A stretch of 64,000 nt of DNA, from assembly GCA_024226535.1 (NCBI GenBank), contig JAAELP010000400.1, forward strand, positions 1-64,000, given 5' to 3'. Under the pieces are notes generated by a model that ran no database searches, was not told the DNA's origin, and was given only the letters and a program-made list of their open reading frames with translations. Source of the DNA: Planctomycetota bacterium (lineage in GTDB: Bacteria > Planctomycetota > Phycisphaerae > Phycisphaerales > SM1A02). Positions within the stretch are counted from its first letter, which is position 1. Each line of letters opens with the position of its first letter. Of the stretch, positions 41,490 to 50,297 are shown in pieces. The position numbers and the translations under genes were made by a program.

Positions 41490-42353
41490 TCACTCCCCGG
41501 GCAGCCGCGAGACGTGCACGTCCATCTGTGGGTACGGAATCCCGATACCGGCGCGATCCAGCGCGTACTTGACCTCGCGCGTCAACGCGTCCTTCACCGC
41601 CCAGAAGTCCGCGGCGTTGACCCACACGCGCACGGCCCAGTCGACCGACGAGCCGCCCAGCCCCGTGAGCGCGACGGCCGGCTCGGGGTCGGACATGATT
41701 CCGTCCACGGCATCGGCCGCGTCCCGGAGCACCTTCCGCGTCTGATCGATGTCCGCGCCGTAGTCGGTTCCGACGACCACGTCCACGCGACGCGTCGCGT
41801 GGTGCGAGATGTTCTCGATCGTCGCGCCGAAGATGCTCCCGTTGGGCAGGATGAACCGCCGGTTGTCCGCCGTGTCCACGGTGGTGACGAAGAGGTCGAT
41901 CTCGTTCACCTTGGCCGTCACGCCCGCGACCGTGACGACGTCGCCGACCTTGAACGGCCGGAACACGAGCAGCATCACGCCGGCGGCGAAGTTCGAGAGC
42001 GTCCCCTGGAACGCGAGACCGACGGCGAAGCCCGCGGCCGCAAGCACGGCGGCGAAGGCTGTGATCTCCACGCCGAACATCCCGAGACAGGCGAGGACGA
42101 CGAAGAGCAGGATCACCCACTTCGCCATCTTGCCGGCGAACTTGCTGAGGGTCAGCTCGATCCTGGCCTTGGTCAATCCCCTCGAAACGATCCGCCCGAT
42201 CCACCCGGCGATGATCCAGCCGAAGAACAGCAGGACGAGCGCGCCGACGACGGGCAGCCCGTACTCGGCGATCGTCTCGTAGTTGATCGACTCGATCCAG
42301 TTCCCGTCGCTCTCGGCGCCTCCGGCGACCGAAGCTTGATCTTGCTCAGGCAT
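41490..42353 (-). CDS. Small-conductance mechanosensitive channel (MscS family)
   Basis: 287 residues. Three N-terminal helices (YGLPVVGALVLLFFGWIIAGWIG; WVILLFVVLACLGMFGVEITAFAAVLAAAGFAVGLAFQGTLSNFAAGVMLLV) include the Gly/Ala-rich TM3 that lines the pore. The beta domain follows with RPFKVGDVVTVAG and FILPNGSIFGATIENISHHATRRVDV. The length equals E. coli MscS (286). It opens on membrane tension to release solutes in hypo-osmotic shock. Confidence 0.9.
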   Translation of the reverse strand: MPEQDQASVAGGAESDGNWIESINYETIAEYGLPVVGALVLLFFGWIIAGWIGRIVSRGLTKARIELTLSKFAGKMAKWVILLFVVLACLGMFGVEITAFAAVLAAAGFAVGLAFQGTLSNFAAGVMLLVFRPFKVGDVVTVAGVTAKVNEIDLFVTTVDTADNRRFILPNGSIFGATIENISHHATRRVDVVVGTDYGADIDQTRKVLRDAADAVDGIMSDPEPAVALTGLGGSSVDWAVRVWVNAADFWAVKDALTREVKYALDRAGIGIPYPQMDVHVSRLPGE

Positions 42354-42490
42354 TGTCTCAGAACTCCTTGCTCCGCCCGTCCATCCGGCGCGCGGGGCGG
42401 CGATTGTAGGGATCCGCCGGTGCCGTGCATACGGGACGCTATCCTGCTCTTCTTCCCCCTTCCGGGCCCCCGCCCGTACCGGAGCCGACC

Positions 42491-42913
42491 ATGACCGATC
42501 CGCCCGCCCCGACCTACCTCGGCATGGTCATGTGCGACAACATCCTCCAGGATCCCGAGACGAAGAAGTACTACCTCCTCGGGACCGCGACGGTGACGTA
42601 TGCGCGGTCCTTCCCCGCCCGCTATCCCAAGATGTGCGTGTATGCCGCCCTCACGGGTCTGCACGGTCACACGAAGTTCACGGTCAAGCTCGTCCACGTC
42701 GATCCGCAGCGCTCCGACGACGTGGAGGTCATGTCGCTCGAGGGAGCGGTGGACGCCCCCGACCCCCTCGCCGTCGCCGAGTTGACGCTCGGCCTGCACA
42801 ACCTCCTGTTCCCGCGCCCCGGCGAGTACCGCTTCCAGCTCTGGAGCGGCGACACGCTGCTGGGCGAGCGGAAGTTCCACGTGCGCCAGGTCAAGCCGGG
42901 GGCCACTGCGTGA
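42491..42913 (+). CDS. Small beta-rich cytoplasmic protein, DUF6941-like, unknown function
   Basis: 140 residues from ATG 42491. The start YLGMVMCDNILQDPETKKYYLLGTATVTYARSFPARYPKMCVYAAL followed by predicted beta strands (KFTVKLVHVDP, EYRFQLWSGDTLLGERKFHV) resembles a family of short immunoglobulin-like proteins seen in planctomycetes and others (DUF6941-type). I assign no function. moaA follows 43 nt later, with its GTG preceded by AGGA. Confidence 0.6.
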   Translation: MTDPPAPTYLGMVMCDNILQDPETKKYYLLGTATVTYARSFPARYPKMCVYAALTGLHGHTKFTVKLVHVDPQRSDDVEVMSLEGAVDAPDPLAVAELTLGLHNLLFPRPGEYRFQLWSGDTLLGERKFHVRQVKPGATA

Positions 42914-42956
42914 GCCGGATGTGCTCCTATCATCCGGCACCCATCCGCGAGGAACC

Positions 42957-44030
42957 GTGACCCACGCCCTGCCCATCCTGAACCACCAACCGCGCGATCC
43001 GCGCGTGCCGCCGCCCGCACCGGCCGAGGCGCGCCGCGCCGGCCGCCTGCACGACGCGCACGGCCGCGTCATCCGTGACCTGCGTCTCAGCGTCACGGAC
43101 CGCTGCAACTACCGTTGCGTCTACTGCATGGACCCGGATCACCGGTACATGCCGAAGCGCGACCTGCTCACCGTCGACGAATACCTGGCCGTCGCCCGCG
43201 GCGCTCGGGACCTGGGCATCGACAAGATCCGGATCACCGGTGGCGAGCCGACGCTCTACCCCGACCTCGACGTGCTCCTCGAAGGCCTCGGCGCACTCGG
43301 CTTCGAGGACGTCGCCCTGACGAGCAACGGTTCGCTGATCGATGAAGCGATGGCGCGACGCTGGAGCGAACGCGGCCTCCGGCGGCTCACCCTCAGCCTC
43401 GACTCCGTGCGCGACGAGCGCGTCAACGAGATCACGCGCACGAACGCCACGCCCGCCGGCGTGATCCGCGCGATCACCGCCGCCCGCGCCGCGGGCCTGG
43501 ATCCGATCAAGGTCAACGCCGTCGTCATGCGCGGCCGCAACGACGACGAGATCGCCGACTTCGCCGACTTCGCCCGCACGCACGCGATCGACATGCGCCT
43601 CATCGAGTGGATGCCCCTGGATTCCGGTCGCACGTGGGATCGCGAAGTCGTGGTCACGGCCACCGAGATGCTCGCCGCCATCGAGCGCCGCCACGCCCTG
43701 GTTCCCGTCGACCGCACCGATCCGCATGCGACGGCGCTGAACTTCGCGTTCGCCGACGGCGCCCCCGGCCGCATCGGCATCATCGCCTCCGTCACGCGCG
43801 CCTTCTGCGGCGCGTGCAGCCGCCTGCGCGTGACCGCCGACGGCAAGGTGCGCCCCTGCCTGTTCAGCCACGAGGAGTGGGACCTCAAGCCTCTGCTCCG
43901 CCGCAGCGGCACCGAACCCGACGTCGCCGCGTTCATCGCCGACGCCATGTGGACCAAGCAGGCGGGCCATGGCATCGGAGCCGACGGCTTCGAACCCCCG
44001 GAACGCGGGATGTCGGCGATCGGGGGGTAG
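42957..44030 (+). CDS. moaA: GTP 3',8-cyclase MoaA (radical SAM)
   Basis: 357 residues from GTG 42957 (AGGA upstream). The radical SAM [4Fe-4S] motif is CNYRCVYC (about 55-62), and the second cluster is CGACSRLRVTADGKVRPC (C-x2-C-x13-C). GGEPTLYPDL binds SAM. The protein ends in Gly-Gly (AIGG), the terminal pair required for activity. MoaA converts GTP to 3',8-cyclo-GTP in the first step of molybdenum-cofactor synthesis. It has a 45-residue N-terminal extension. No other moa gene is in the window. Confidence 0.93.
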   Translation: MTHALPILNHQPRDPRVPPPAPAEARRAGRLHDAHGRVIRDLRLSVTDRCNYRCVYCMDPDHRYMPKRDLLTVDEYLAVARGARDLGIDKIRITGGEPTLYPDLDVLLEGLGALGFEDVALTSNGSLIDEAMARRWSERGLRRLTLSLDSVRDERVNEITRTNATPAGVIRAITAARAAGLDPIKVNAVVMRGRNDDEIADFADFARTHAIDMRLIEWMPLDSGRTWDREVVVTATEMLAAIERRHALVPVDRTDPHATALNFAFADGAPGRIGIIASVTRAFCGACSRLRVTADGKVRPCLFSHEEWDLKPLLRRSGTEPDVAAFIADAMWTKQAGHGIGADGFEPPERGMSAIGG

Positions 44031-44047
44031 CGGCGCGACCGCGCCGG

Positions 44048-44965
44048 TCAGAACGACACCGATACTCCCGCCGTTCCGATGACCCAGAAGTCGTCGTCGT
44101 TCGCGATCACCTGCGTGCTGTCTCCCAGGAACATGAAGTGCACGCCGCCGTGAATGGTCCACGTGCCCGCGGACTGCGAGGGTTCGGATTCCAGCGACGC
44201 GATGATGCCCACGTCGAGGAACCCGAACGTATCGCTGTTCCCAGAGGCGTCCTCGAAATAGTTGTCGAGGCTCAGACCCACGCTCACCGGGATGCTGATG
44301 TCGATCGCGTCATCGGGGCTGATCGGCCACTCGAAGCCGGGGGCGATGCCGAGCTCGAGGTATGCGCCGGTATCGCCGCTGTCGTTGGCCACGCTTCCCG
44401 TCTCCACCGCAAGCGTGACGCTCGGCCGGAGGGTCGGCCCGTTCCACAGATCGCTGTCGTCGAGCGACACGCCAATGATCAGCTCCTCGATCACGTCGAA
44501 CGCGTCGCTCGGGCTCGTGTCGAAGTGGTAGTCGGCGGTCATCGACCACGGCCCCGACTCGATGCCGATCCCTGCGTAGAGATCCGCCTCGTAGAAGTGC
44601 TCCATCGTGTCCGACGTCGTGCTCGCTCCCGTCGCGGCGCTGTGAAAGCTGGTCCACACGCCGAGACGCCCGCTCAACGTGAGCGATTCCGTCTCCGCGA
44701 GCACCAGGCCGGCCTCTACCCACGGTTGGATGATCGTGCCGTCGTCTTCCTGGAAGAGGCCGTGGTAGAAGTAGGTGGTCACCCAGTCGACGCCGATGTC
44801 GAGGGAGAGGGGGGAGTCGGGGGCGGACGCGGAGTCGGACGCGGGCGCGAGCGCGGAGTCGGGCGCGGACGCGGGTTCCTCCTGGGCCAGCGTCGGGGCG
44901 GCCGGCAGCGCGAGAAGTGCGACGGCGACGGCGGTGGCGGGTCGGAATCTGCGCGTCAGGTTCAC
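44048..44965 (-). CDS. Outer-membrane beta-barrel-like protein
   Basis: 305 residues from GTG 44965 with a signal peptide (ATAVAVALLALPAAPTLAQEE), then an Ala/Ser/Pro/Asp repeat linker (PDSALAPASDSASAPDS). The rest alternates short polar and hydrophobic strands (SLDIGVDWVTTYFYHGLFQEDD; SLTLSGRLGVWTSFHS) and ends in Phe (VIGTAGVSVSF), the usual signal of a BAM-inserted barrel. It resembles TorF-type putative porins. Substrate unknown. Confidence 0.65.
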   Translation of the reverse strand: MNLTRRFRPATAVAVALLALPAAPTLAQEEPASAPDSALAPASDSASAPDSPLSLDIGVDWVTTYFYHGLFQEDDGTIIQPWVEAGLVLAETESLTLSGRLGVWTSFHSAATGASTTSDTMEHFYEADLYAGIGIESGPWSMTADYHFDTSPSDAFDVIEELIIGVSLDDSDLWNGPTLRPSVTLAVETGSVANDSGDTGAYLELGIAPGFEWPISPDDAIDISIPVSVGLSLDNYFEDASGNSDTFGFLDVGIIASLESEPSQSAGTWTIHGGVHFMFLGDSTQVIANDDDFWVIGTAGVSVSF

Positions 44966-45075
44966 GTCAGTTCATTTATCCGCCGTTCGGGCGGTCCCCC
45001 TTGACCGTTCTCCGAGACATCGCCAGGGACATCCCGGTGGTCACCGTCCCGGGGCCGTGAACCTACGATCAGCCG

Positions 45076-46134
45076 ATGATGGAGACCATGAGGACCGAAG
45101 GAACGTCCGAGGAGCAGCCGGAGTACCGCGGCGAGGCCCTCGCCGCGCGGAGCGTGATCGGCGGAATCCTGATGGGGCTGGCCAACCTCGTGCCCGGGAT
45201 CTCCGGGGGCACGATGCTCCTGGCGACCGGCGTCTATCCCCAGTTCATCCACGGCGTGGCCGAGGTATCGACGTTCCGCTTTCGACCACGCAGCGTGCTC
45301 ACGCTCGCGTGCATCGTGATCTCGGCCCTGGTGGCCTTCCTGGCCTTCGCCGGGCCGGTGAGCGGCCTCGTGATCCTCCACCGGTGGGTCATGTACAGCC
45401 TGTTCATCGGGCTCACGCTGGGCGGCGTCCCGGTGCTCTGGCGGATGCTCAGGCCGGTCGACGCCGGCGTGGTCGTCGCCGCGGTCGTCGGCATCGCCTG
45501 CATGGCGTTGCTCGCCTTCGTCCAGCCGGAGCCGGCCGAGGGCTCGCGGGGCTACCTCTTCGCGTTCATCGCCGGACTCGCCGGAGCGTCGGCGATGGTC
45601 CTTCCGGGCGTCTCCGGCGGGTATCTGCTGCTCCTGCTGGGCCAGTACGTGACGATCCTCACCGCCGTCGCGGCGTTCAAGAACGGCCTCACCGCGGGCG
45701 ACTGGGCGGCCGTGTCGGGGACCCTGCACACGATCGTGCCGGTGGGGCTGGGTGTCCTCGTGGGCGTCGTCGGCGTCAGCAACCTCATCAAGGTCCTGCT
45801 CGACCGCTTCGAGCGGGCGACCCTCGGCGTGCTTCTCGGGCTGCTGCTGGGGGCGATCATCGGCCTCTGGCCGTTCCAGGAGGGCCGGCCCCCCGAGGTC
45901 GGGACGATCTTCCGCGGCGACACCGTCGTGGTGGTCGATGGCGAGCTGACCATGGAGCAAGCGGGGCGCGAGATCAAGCCGTCGGCCTGGGAGACGGCGT
46001 TCTTCACCCCCTCGACGGGCCAGGCGGCGGCGGCGTGCGGGCTCATCATCGTCGGCTTCGCGACCTCGTTCGGCATCGCGCTCATCGGCGGCGGCGACCG
46101 CAAACAGGACCAGGGCGGTCCGTCTGACCGATAG
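45076..46134 (+). CDS. DUF368 polyprenyl-phosphate transporter-like membrane protein
   Basis: 352 residues with about nine helices. Two inverted halves each carry the family signature: GLANLVPGISGGTMLLATGVY near the start and GASAMVLPGVSGGYLLLLLGQY in the middle. DUF368 proteins (PopT) have been shown to recycle undecaprenyl-phosphate across the inner membrane for cell-wall synthesis. An extra soluble insert (about 280-312) sits before the last helix. It shares its direction with the nucleotide-sugar dehydratase 10 nt downstream, a logical pairing for envelope glycan synthesis. Confidence 0.85.
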   Translation: MMETMRTEGTSEEQPEYRGEALAARSVIGGILMGLANLVPGISGGTMLLATGVYPQFIHGVAEVSTFRFRPRSVLTLACIVISALVAFLAFAGPVSGLVILHRWVMYSLFIGLTLGGVPVLWRMLRPVDAGVVVAAVVGIACMALLAFVQPEPAEGSRGYLFAFIAGLAGASAMVLPGVSGGYLLLLLGQYVTILTAVAAFKNGLTAGDWAAVSGTLHTIVPVGLGVLVGVVGVSNLIKVLLDRFERATLGVLLGLLLGAIIGLWPFQEGRPPEVGTIFRGDTVVVVDGELTMEQAGREIKPSAWETAFFTPSTGQAAAACGLIIVGFATSFGIALIGGGDRKQDQGGPSDR

Positions 46135-46144
46135 CACCGCAAGG

Positions 46145-47599
46145 ATGCCGCCGACCGCCTTGCTTATCGGACCCAGCGCCACGCTCGAGCGTCTCGAGCG
46201 CCAGCTCGACCTGCTGCCCGACCGCCCGCTGACCATCGGGTGGGTCCTGACGGGCCGCGAGACGGCTCCCGGTGACCGACCGGTGCTCGGGCCGCTCGAC
46301 GATCTCGAGGCGATCGTCGCCCGCCGGCGACCCACCCTCGCCCTCGTGAGCATGCCCGCCGTCATGCGGGATGCCGTCACGCATGTCCGCACCCGCCTGC
46401 GCCGGCTCGGCGTGCCCGACCGCTTCGTGCCGACCCTCGAAGACCTCGTCGCCGGCATCGGGCCGCGGACGTACCTCGACGTGGACCTCGCCGCCCTGCT
46501 CGATCGTCCGCCCCGCGCGCTCGATCCCGAGACGGGCCGCGTCCTGCTCGCCGGACGACGCGTCCTCGTGACCGGCGCCGGCGGCTCCATCGGCAGCGAG
46601 CTGTCGCGCATGATCGCCGCGACCGGGCCCGAGCGCCTGGTCCTCATGGATCGCGCGGAGAACCCGCTGTTCGAGATCGACCGGCAGATCGCCCGCCGCT
46701 TCCCGGACCTCGCGCGTCACGCGGTGCTTCACGACGTCGTCGACACCGAGGGCACGCTCGCACACTGTCGCCGTCACGAGCCCGAGATCATCTTCCACGC
46801 CGCCGCGCACAAGCACGTGCCGATGATGGAGGATCACCCGGCCGCCGCGCTCGACAACAACCTCTTCGGCACGCGGTCGATCGTCGACGCCGCCCTCGCC
46901 ACGGGCGCGCGGCGCTTCGTGATGATCTCGACGGACAAGGCCGTCCGCCCCACGTCGATCATGGGCGCGACGAAGCGCCTCGCCGAGCTGTACGTCCAGC
47001 ACGTCAACCGGCGCTCGAACACCGCCTGCTCGATGGTGCGCTTCGGCAACGTACTCGGCTCATCGGGCAGCGTGCTGGAGATCTGGTCGCGCGAGCTCGC
47101 GGCGGGCGGACCGCTGACCGTGACCGATCCGGAGATGACGCGGTACTTCATGACGATCCCGGAGGCGGCGGCGCTGGTCATCGAGTCCGCCGCGCTCGTC
47201 GACCCCGACGCCGCCGACGGCGAGGTGTTCGTGCTCGACATGGGCGAGCCGGTGCGCATCCTCGACATGGCCCAGCGCTTCATCCGAATGCACGGGCTCG
47301 AGCCCGGACTCGCGGCGGGCCGGCGCCCGGGCTCGGCCGCGCCGGGGGTGATGCCGATCGTCTTCACCGGCGCGCGTCCCGGCGAGAAGCTGCACGAGGA
47401 GCTGGCGCTTCCCGCCGAGGAGCTGCGGCCGACCCGCCATCCCGACATCAGCATCCGTGAGCTGGCGCCCCCGGACGACGCGTGCGTCGATGACCTGCTG
47501 GCGAACCTCGCCCCGGACGTCCGGCCTCGCGATCCACGGCACCTCGCCGAGGCGATTCGACGCCAGGTGCCGGAATCCGCCGAAGCGGCCGGGGTCTAG
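46145..47599 (+). CDS. Nucleotide-diphosphate-sugar 4,6-dehydratase/epimerase (CapD/WbpM/PglF type), soluble
   Basis: 484 residues. The N-terminal 130 residues form a Rossmann-like 'CoA-binding' domain; the C-terminal part is an extended SDR with VLVTGAGGSIGSELSRMI (about 139-156), AAHKHVPMMEDHP, ISTDKAV and the catalytic MGATKR, where Met takes the place of Tyr as in PglF/WbpM/CapD dehydratases. The end has GARPGEKLHEEL. Members convert UDP-GlcNAc to a 4-keto-6-deoxy sugar for surface glycans. The four N-terminal membrane helices of WbpM/PglF are absent. Confidence 0.85.
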   Translation: MPPTALLIGPSATLERLERQLDLLPDRPLTIGWVLTGRETAPGDRPVLGPLDDLEAIVARRRPTLALVSMPAVMRDAVTHVRTRLRRLGVPDRFVPTLEDLVAGIGPRTYLDVDLAALLDRPPRALDPETGRVLLAGRRVLVTGAGGSIGSELSRMIAATGPERLVLMDRAENPLFEIDRQIARRFPDLARHAVLHDVVDTEGTLAHCRRHEPEIIFHAAAHKHVPMMEDHPAAALDNNLFGTRSIVDAALATGARRFVMISTDKAVRPTSIMGATKRLAELYVQHVNRRSNTACSMVRFGNVLGSSGSVLEIWSRELAAGGPLTVTDPEMTRYFMTIPEAAALVIESAALVDPDAADGEVFVLDMGEPVRILDMAQRFIRMHGLEPGLAAGRRPGSAAPGVMPIVFTGARPGEKLHEELALPAEELRPTRHPDISIRELAPPDDACVDDLLANLAPDVRPRDPRHLAEAIRRQVPESAEAAGV

Positions 47600-47762
47600 A
47601 GCGCTAAGCCCTTGTCGTGAAGGTGCTTCGTTGGTCCCCTGCTCCGGCCCCCGGAGACCCGACCTTGCGTATCGGACCCCTGACCCCGAAGATGACCGCG
47701 AAAGGCTGCGGCGGGTGGATGGCCGACCGCACCTCGAGTCGTCATCGATTTGATTGGTGAAC

Positions 47763-48104
47763 ATGGTGCGCAATAGTGCTCAGGAAGAGCTCCGGCTGGC
47801 CGCGCAGGCGCGCGGCGAGGCCGATCACGTGCTGAGCCGGCTGATCGATTCCCGGCTCGCGACGGAACGGCGCCTGCGGGACACCGGTCGTCCGGACCCG
47901 CTCAAGGTGCTCACGGGAAGCAGCGCGCTGGATCGGGCGATCGCCACCACGCGCGAGATCATCCGTCGCATGGACGATCTGCTCGGCGAGTTGCGGGACG
48001 AGAGCCCGGCTCCCGAGAACTCGCGCGAGCCCGCGGCCCTCGCCGACTTCATCAAGGAGGCCCCGTCGCAGCCCCTGCTGACGCCCGTCACCACCTCTCC
48101 ATGA
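47763..48104 (+). CDS. Short charged helical protein, unknown
   Basis: 113 residues from ATG 47763 (in-frame TTG 47754 and GTG 47757 lie just upstream). Predicted mostly helical and rich in Arg/Glu (EELRLAAQARGEADHVLSRLIDSRLATERRLRD; TTREIIRRMDDLLGELRDE), probably a coiled coil, with a Pro-rich tail. No family recognised. It overlaps the following membrane-protein gene as ATGA, so the two may form a small complex. Confidence 0.55.
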   Translation: MVRNSAQEELRLAAQARGEADHVLSRLIDSRLATERRLRDTGRPDPLKVLTGSSALDRAIATTREIIRRMDDLLGELRDESPAPENSREPAALADFIKEAPSQPLLTPVTTSP

Positions 48105-48541
48105 GCAAGACCACCGCGAAGAAACGGCACCGGAAGAAGCCCGGCACCCCGCCGGCGCCCCGCACCCGCGACCGCAGCATCTACCTCGGCCTGTTCATCA
48201 TCGGCGCGGCGGTCGCGCTGTTCGCATACCTCGTCTTCGAGGGTCAGCCGTACTGGCGGCACATCACGCTCGGGTACGTGATCGCCATGGCGTGGCTCAT
48301 GAACGTCTACGCGGTGAGCGCGTACCGCGGCAAGCACCTCGCGAACTGGCAGCAGGCTCTCGCCCGCATCCCGTTGCGCTTCGCCGGCTACGGCACGAAG
48401 CACGGCAAGCCGCTGGAGGCCGCCCACGGTTCGGTGGCGGCGCGCAGGGCCATCATCATGAGCGTCGTGGTCAGCGCCGCGATCGTCGTGCTGGTGAGCT
48501 TCGTCCTGTTGTGGGACGAGCTGAAGACGAGCATCATCTGA
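48101..48541 (+). CDS. Three-helix membrane protein, unknown
   Basis: 146 residues. A Lys/Arg/Pro-rich cytoplasmic start (KTTAKKRHRKKPGTPPAPRTRDR) precedes helices at about 26-46, 55-72 and 115-138. A conserved-looking loop (AYRGKHLANWQQALARIPLRFAGYGTKHGKPLEAAHG) joins the last two. I do not recognise the family. It is coupled to the preceding helical protein and converges on dut, whose stop is 4 nt away. Confidence 0.55.
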   Translation: MSKTTAKKRHRKKPGTPPAPRTRDRSIYLGLFIIGAAVALFAYLVFEGQPYWRHITLGYVIAMAWLMNVYAVSAYRGKHLANWQQALARIPLRFAGYGTKHGKPLEAAHGSVAARRAIIMSVVVSAAIVVLVSFVLLWDELKTSII

Positions 48542-48545
48542 TCGA

Positions 48546-49001
48546 TCAGTGCCCCGTGCTCCCGAAGCCGCCGGCGCCGCGGGCGGTCTCGTCGAGTTCG
48601 TCGGTCTCCTCGATCGAGCAATGCGCGACCGGGGCGATGACCATCTGGGCGATCCGCATGCCCGGTTCGATCGTGAACGGCTCGCGGCCGAGGTTGATCA
48701 GGGGCACGCTGACCTCGCCCCGGTAGTCCGAGTCGATCGTCCCCGGCGCGTTGGGCATGGAGATGCCGAACTTCGTCGCCAGCCCGCTCCGCGGCCGCAC
48801 CTGGGCCTCGTATCCGTGGGGCACCGCCATCGCGAAGCCGCAGGACACGAGCCGGATCTCCCCCGCGCCGAGCGGGATCGGCTCGTCGATCGCCGCATGC
48901 AGGTCGAGCCCGGCGGCGTGGTCGGTCTGGTAGCTCGGGAGCTGCGCCAGCGGCGACAGACGCTGGAAGCGAAGGGGAACGGAGGTTCGTGTCGTCGGCA
49001 T
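48546..49001 (-). CDS. dut: Deoxyuridine triphosphatase (dUTPase)
   Basis: 151 residues, the trimeric dUTPase size. The five motifs are present: AAGLDLHA (1), RPRSGLA (2), [19 protein letters not shown] (3, with catalytic Asp/Tyr), [10 protein letters not shown] (4) and [10 protein letters not shown] (5, the flexible arm). It hydrolyses dUTP to dUMP and pyrophosphate, keeping uracil out of DNA and feeding thymidylate synthesis. It is 12 nt downstream of the acetyltransferase gene. Confidence 0.95.
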   Translation of the reverse strand: MPTTRTSVPLRFQRLSPLAQLPSYQTDHAAGLDLHAAIDEPIPLGAGEIRLVSCGFAMAVPHGYEAQVRPRSGLATKFGISMPNAPGTIDSDYRGEVSVPLINLGREPFTIEPGMRIAQMVIAPVAHCSIEETDELDETARGAGGFGSTGH

Positions 49002-49013
49002 GGGTCCAGTCTA

Positions 49014-49559
49014 CTACGACTCGCCCCACACTTCGCTCACGGAACGCACGGGTCCCGGCGCCGTGTCGGCGTCGACGAGCTGCGCCTGCCAGTAGCCCAC
49101 ATCGTGCCAGCGGTCGAACTTCCAGCCGATCCGGCGGAGCACCGCGACGCGCTCCATGCCGACCGCCTCGTGCAAGGCGATGCTGGCGGGGTTCGGCAGC
49201 GAGATGCCGCCGAGCGCCGATCGGTAGCCCTGGGCGCGGAGCGTGGCGAGCAGACGGTCGTACAACGCGCGTCCGACGCCGCGACGGTGGTGCGACGAAC
49301 ACACGTACACGGTGATCTCCGCGCTGTAGACGTACGCGCACCGCCCCTTCCACGGGGACGCCTTCGCGAAGCCGGCGACCACGTCGTCGTCCGCCGCGAC
49401 GAGCCACGGGTACCGCTCGTGCGTCTCGCGGAACGACGCTTCCCAGTCGGCCAGACGCTCCGGCTCGATCGCGAAGTTCGCCGCGGTCACGGCGGCGTAG
49501 TGGTTGCTGATCGCGAGCATCTCGGGAACGTCGTCGAGCGTGGCGCGCCGAACGTCCAT
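49014..49559 (-). CDS. GNAT-family N-acetyltransferase (phosphinothricin-acetyltransferase-like)
   Basis: 181 residues. The start MDVRRATLDDVPEMLAISNHYAAVTAANF and the acetyl-CoA motif CSSHHRRGVGRALYDRLL are GNAT hallmarks; AVGGIS-type segment LGGISLPNPASIALHEAVGMERV is the pattern of PAT/Bar-like acetyltransferases. The substrate is a small amine or amino-acid analogue and cannot be specified. It lies 3 nt after the PIG-L deacetylase gene, so an acetylation/deacetylation pair acting on related small molecules is possible but only inferred. Confidence 0.82.
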   Translation of the reverse strand: MDVRRATLDDVPEMLAISNHYAAVTAANFAIEPERLADWEASFRETHERYPWLVAADDDVVAGFAKASPWKGRCAYVYSAEITVYVCSSHHRRGVGRALYDRLLATLRAQGYRSALGGISLPNPASIALHEAVGMERVAVLRRIGWKFDRWHDVGYWQAQLVDADTAPGPVRSVSEVWGES

Positions 49560-49562
49560 GGG

Positions 49563-50255
49563 TCAGCGCTTCGGCATCGAGAGCCCGTCGAGCCCGGTGA
49601 GCCCGAGGGGCTCGTGCGTGTAGAACGGCTCCGCCGCTTCGGTGCCGATGCGGCTGCCGAAGTAGTGGTTCGCGGACCGAATCCACTCCACGACGCGGCG
49701 GTTGCGTTCCGGCACGACGAACTGGCTGTGGTACGCGACGATCGAATCGTGCTTGCGCTGCTCGAAGCCGGTGATGTCGAACAGGAAGTTCGGGTCCGCC
49801 ACCCACCGCAGGTGCGTGCAGTAGTAGTAGAAGAGCCACGTCGGGTAGATGGGCTCGCCGGGGAGGTCGATCTGCGTGAGCTTCGCGTCGAACCGCGCGT
49901 CCTCGACGATGCGCGTGGTGGCGACGTGATCGGGGTGGGCGTCGCGGAAGTACGGCGTGAACACGATCTCGGCGCGGTGCTCGCGGATGACACCGGCCAC
50001 GCGGTGACGCGCGTCGAGCGTGTGCTCGATCCGGCGGTTGGGCAGACCGATCTCGACGCGGCGCACGCCGAGGATCTCCGCCGCCCGCTTCGCCTCCGCC
50101 GCCCGCGTGACCGGATCGCCGTGGGGCGTCGGCTCGCCGTTGGTCATGTCCAGCAGCAGCACGTCGTGTCCCTGCTCGGCGAACCGGGCGATCGTGCCGC
50201 CCATCCCAAGCTCCTGGTCATCGGGGTGCGGGCCGACGACGAGAATGCGGGTCAT
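49563..50255 (-). CDS. PIG-L/LmbE-family deacetylase (BshB1-like)
   Basis: 230 residues. Zinc-binding motifs are VVGPHPDDQELGMGGT (HPDD) and FTPYFRDAHPDHVATTRIV (HPDH). The remainder follows the bacillithiol deacetylase layout. Such enzymes remove acetyl groups from N-acetylglucosamine-linked compounds (GlcNAc-malate in bacillithiol synthesis). Planctomycete relatives often carry this family; no bshA or bshC homologue is in this window, though a GT4 glycosyltransferase lies at 52294-53460. Exact substrate uncertain. Confidence 0.8.
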   Translation of the reverse strand: MTRILVVGPHPDDQELGMGGTIARFAEQGHDVLLLDMTNGEPTPHGDPVTRAAEAKRAAEILGVRRVEIGLPNRRIEHTLDARHRVAGVIREHRAEIVFTPYFRDAHPDHVATTRIVEDARFDAKLTQIDLPGEPIYPTWLFYYYCTHLRWVADPNFLFDITGFEQRKHDSIVAYHSQFVVPERNRRVVEWIRSANHYFGSRIGTEAAEPFYTHEPLGLTGLDGLSMPKR

Positions 50256-50297
50256 GGCAGGGCTCCGGGAAGGGCGTGGGGATGATAGCGGACGCGG

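Noticed and set aside
47600-47762. Possible small RNA or tRNA in the gap before the 113-residue gene
   Set aside because: I found no cloverleaf, CCA end, promoter or terminator; only GC-rich non-coding sequence.
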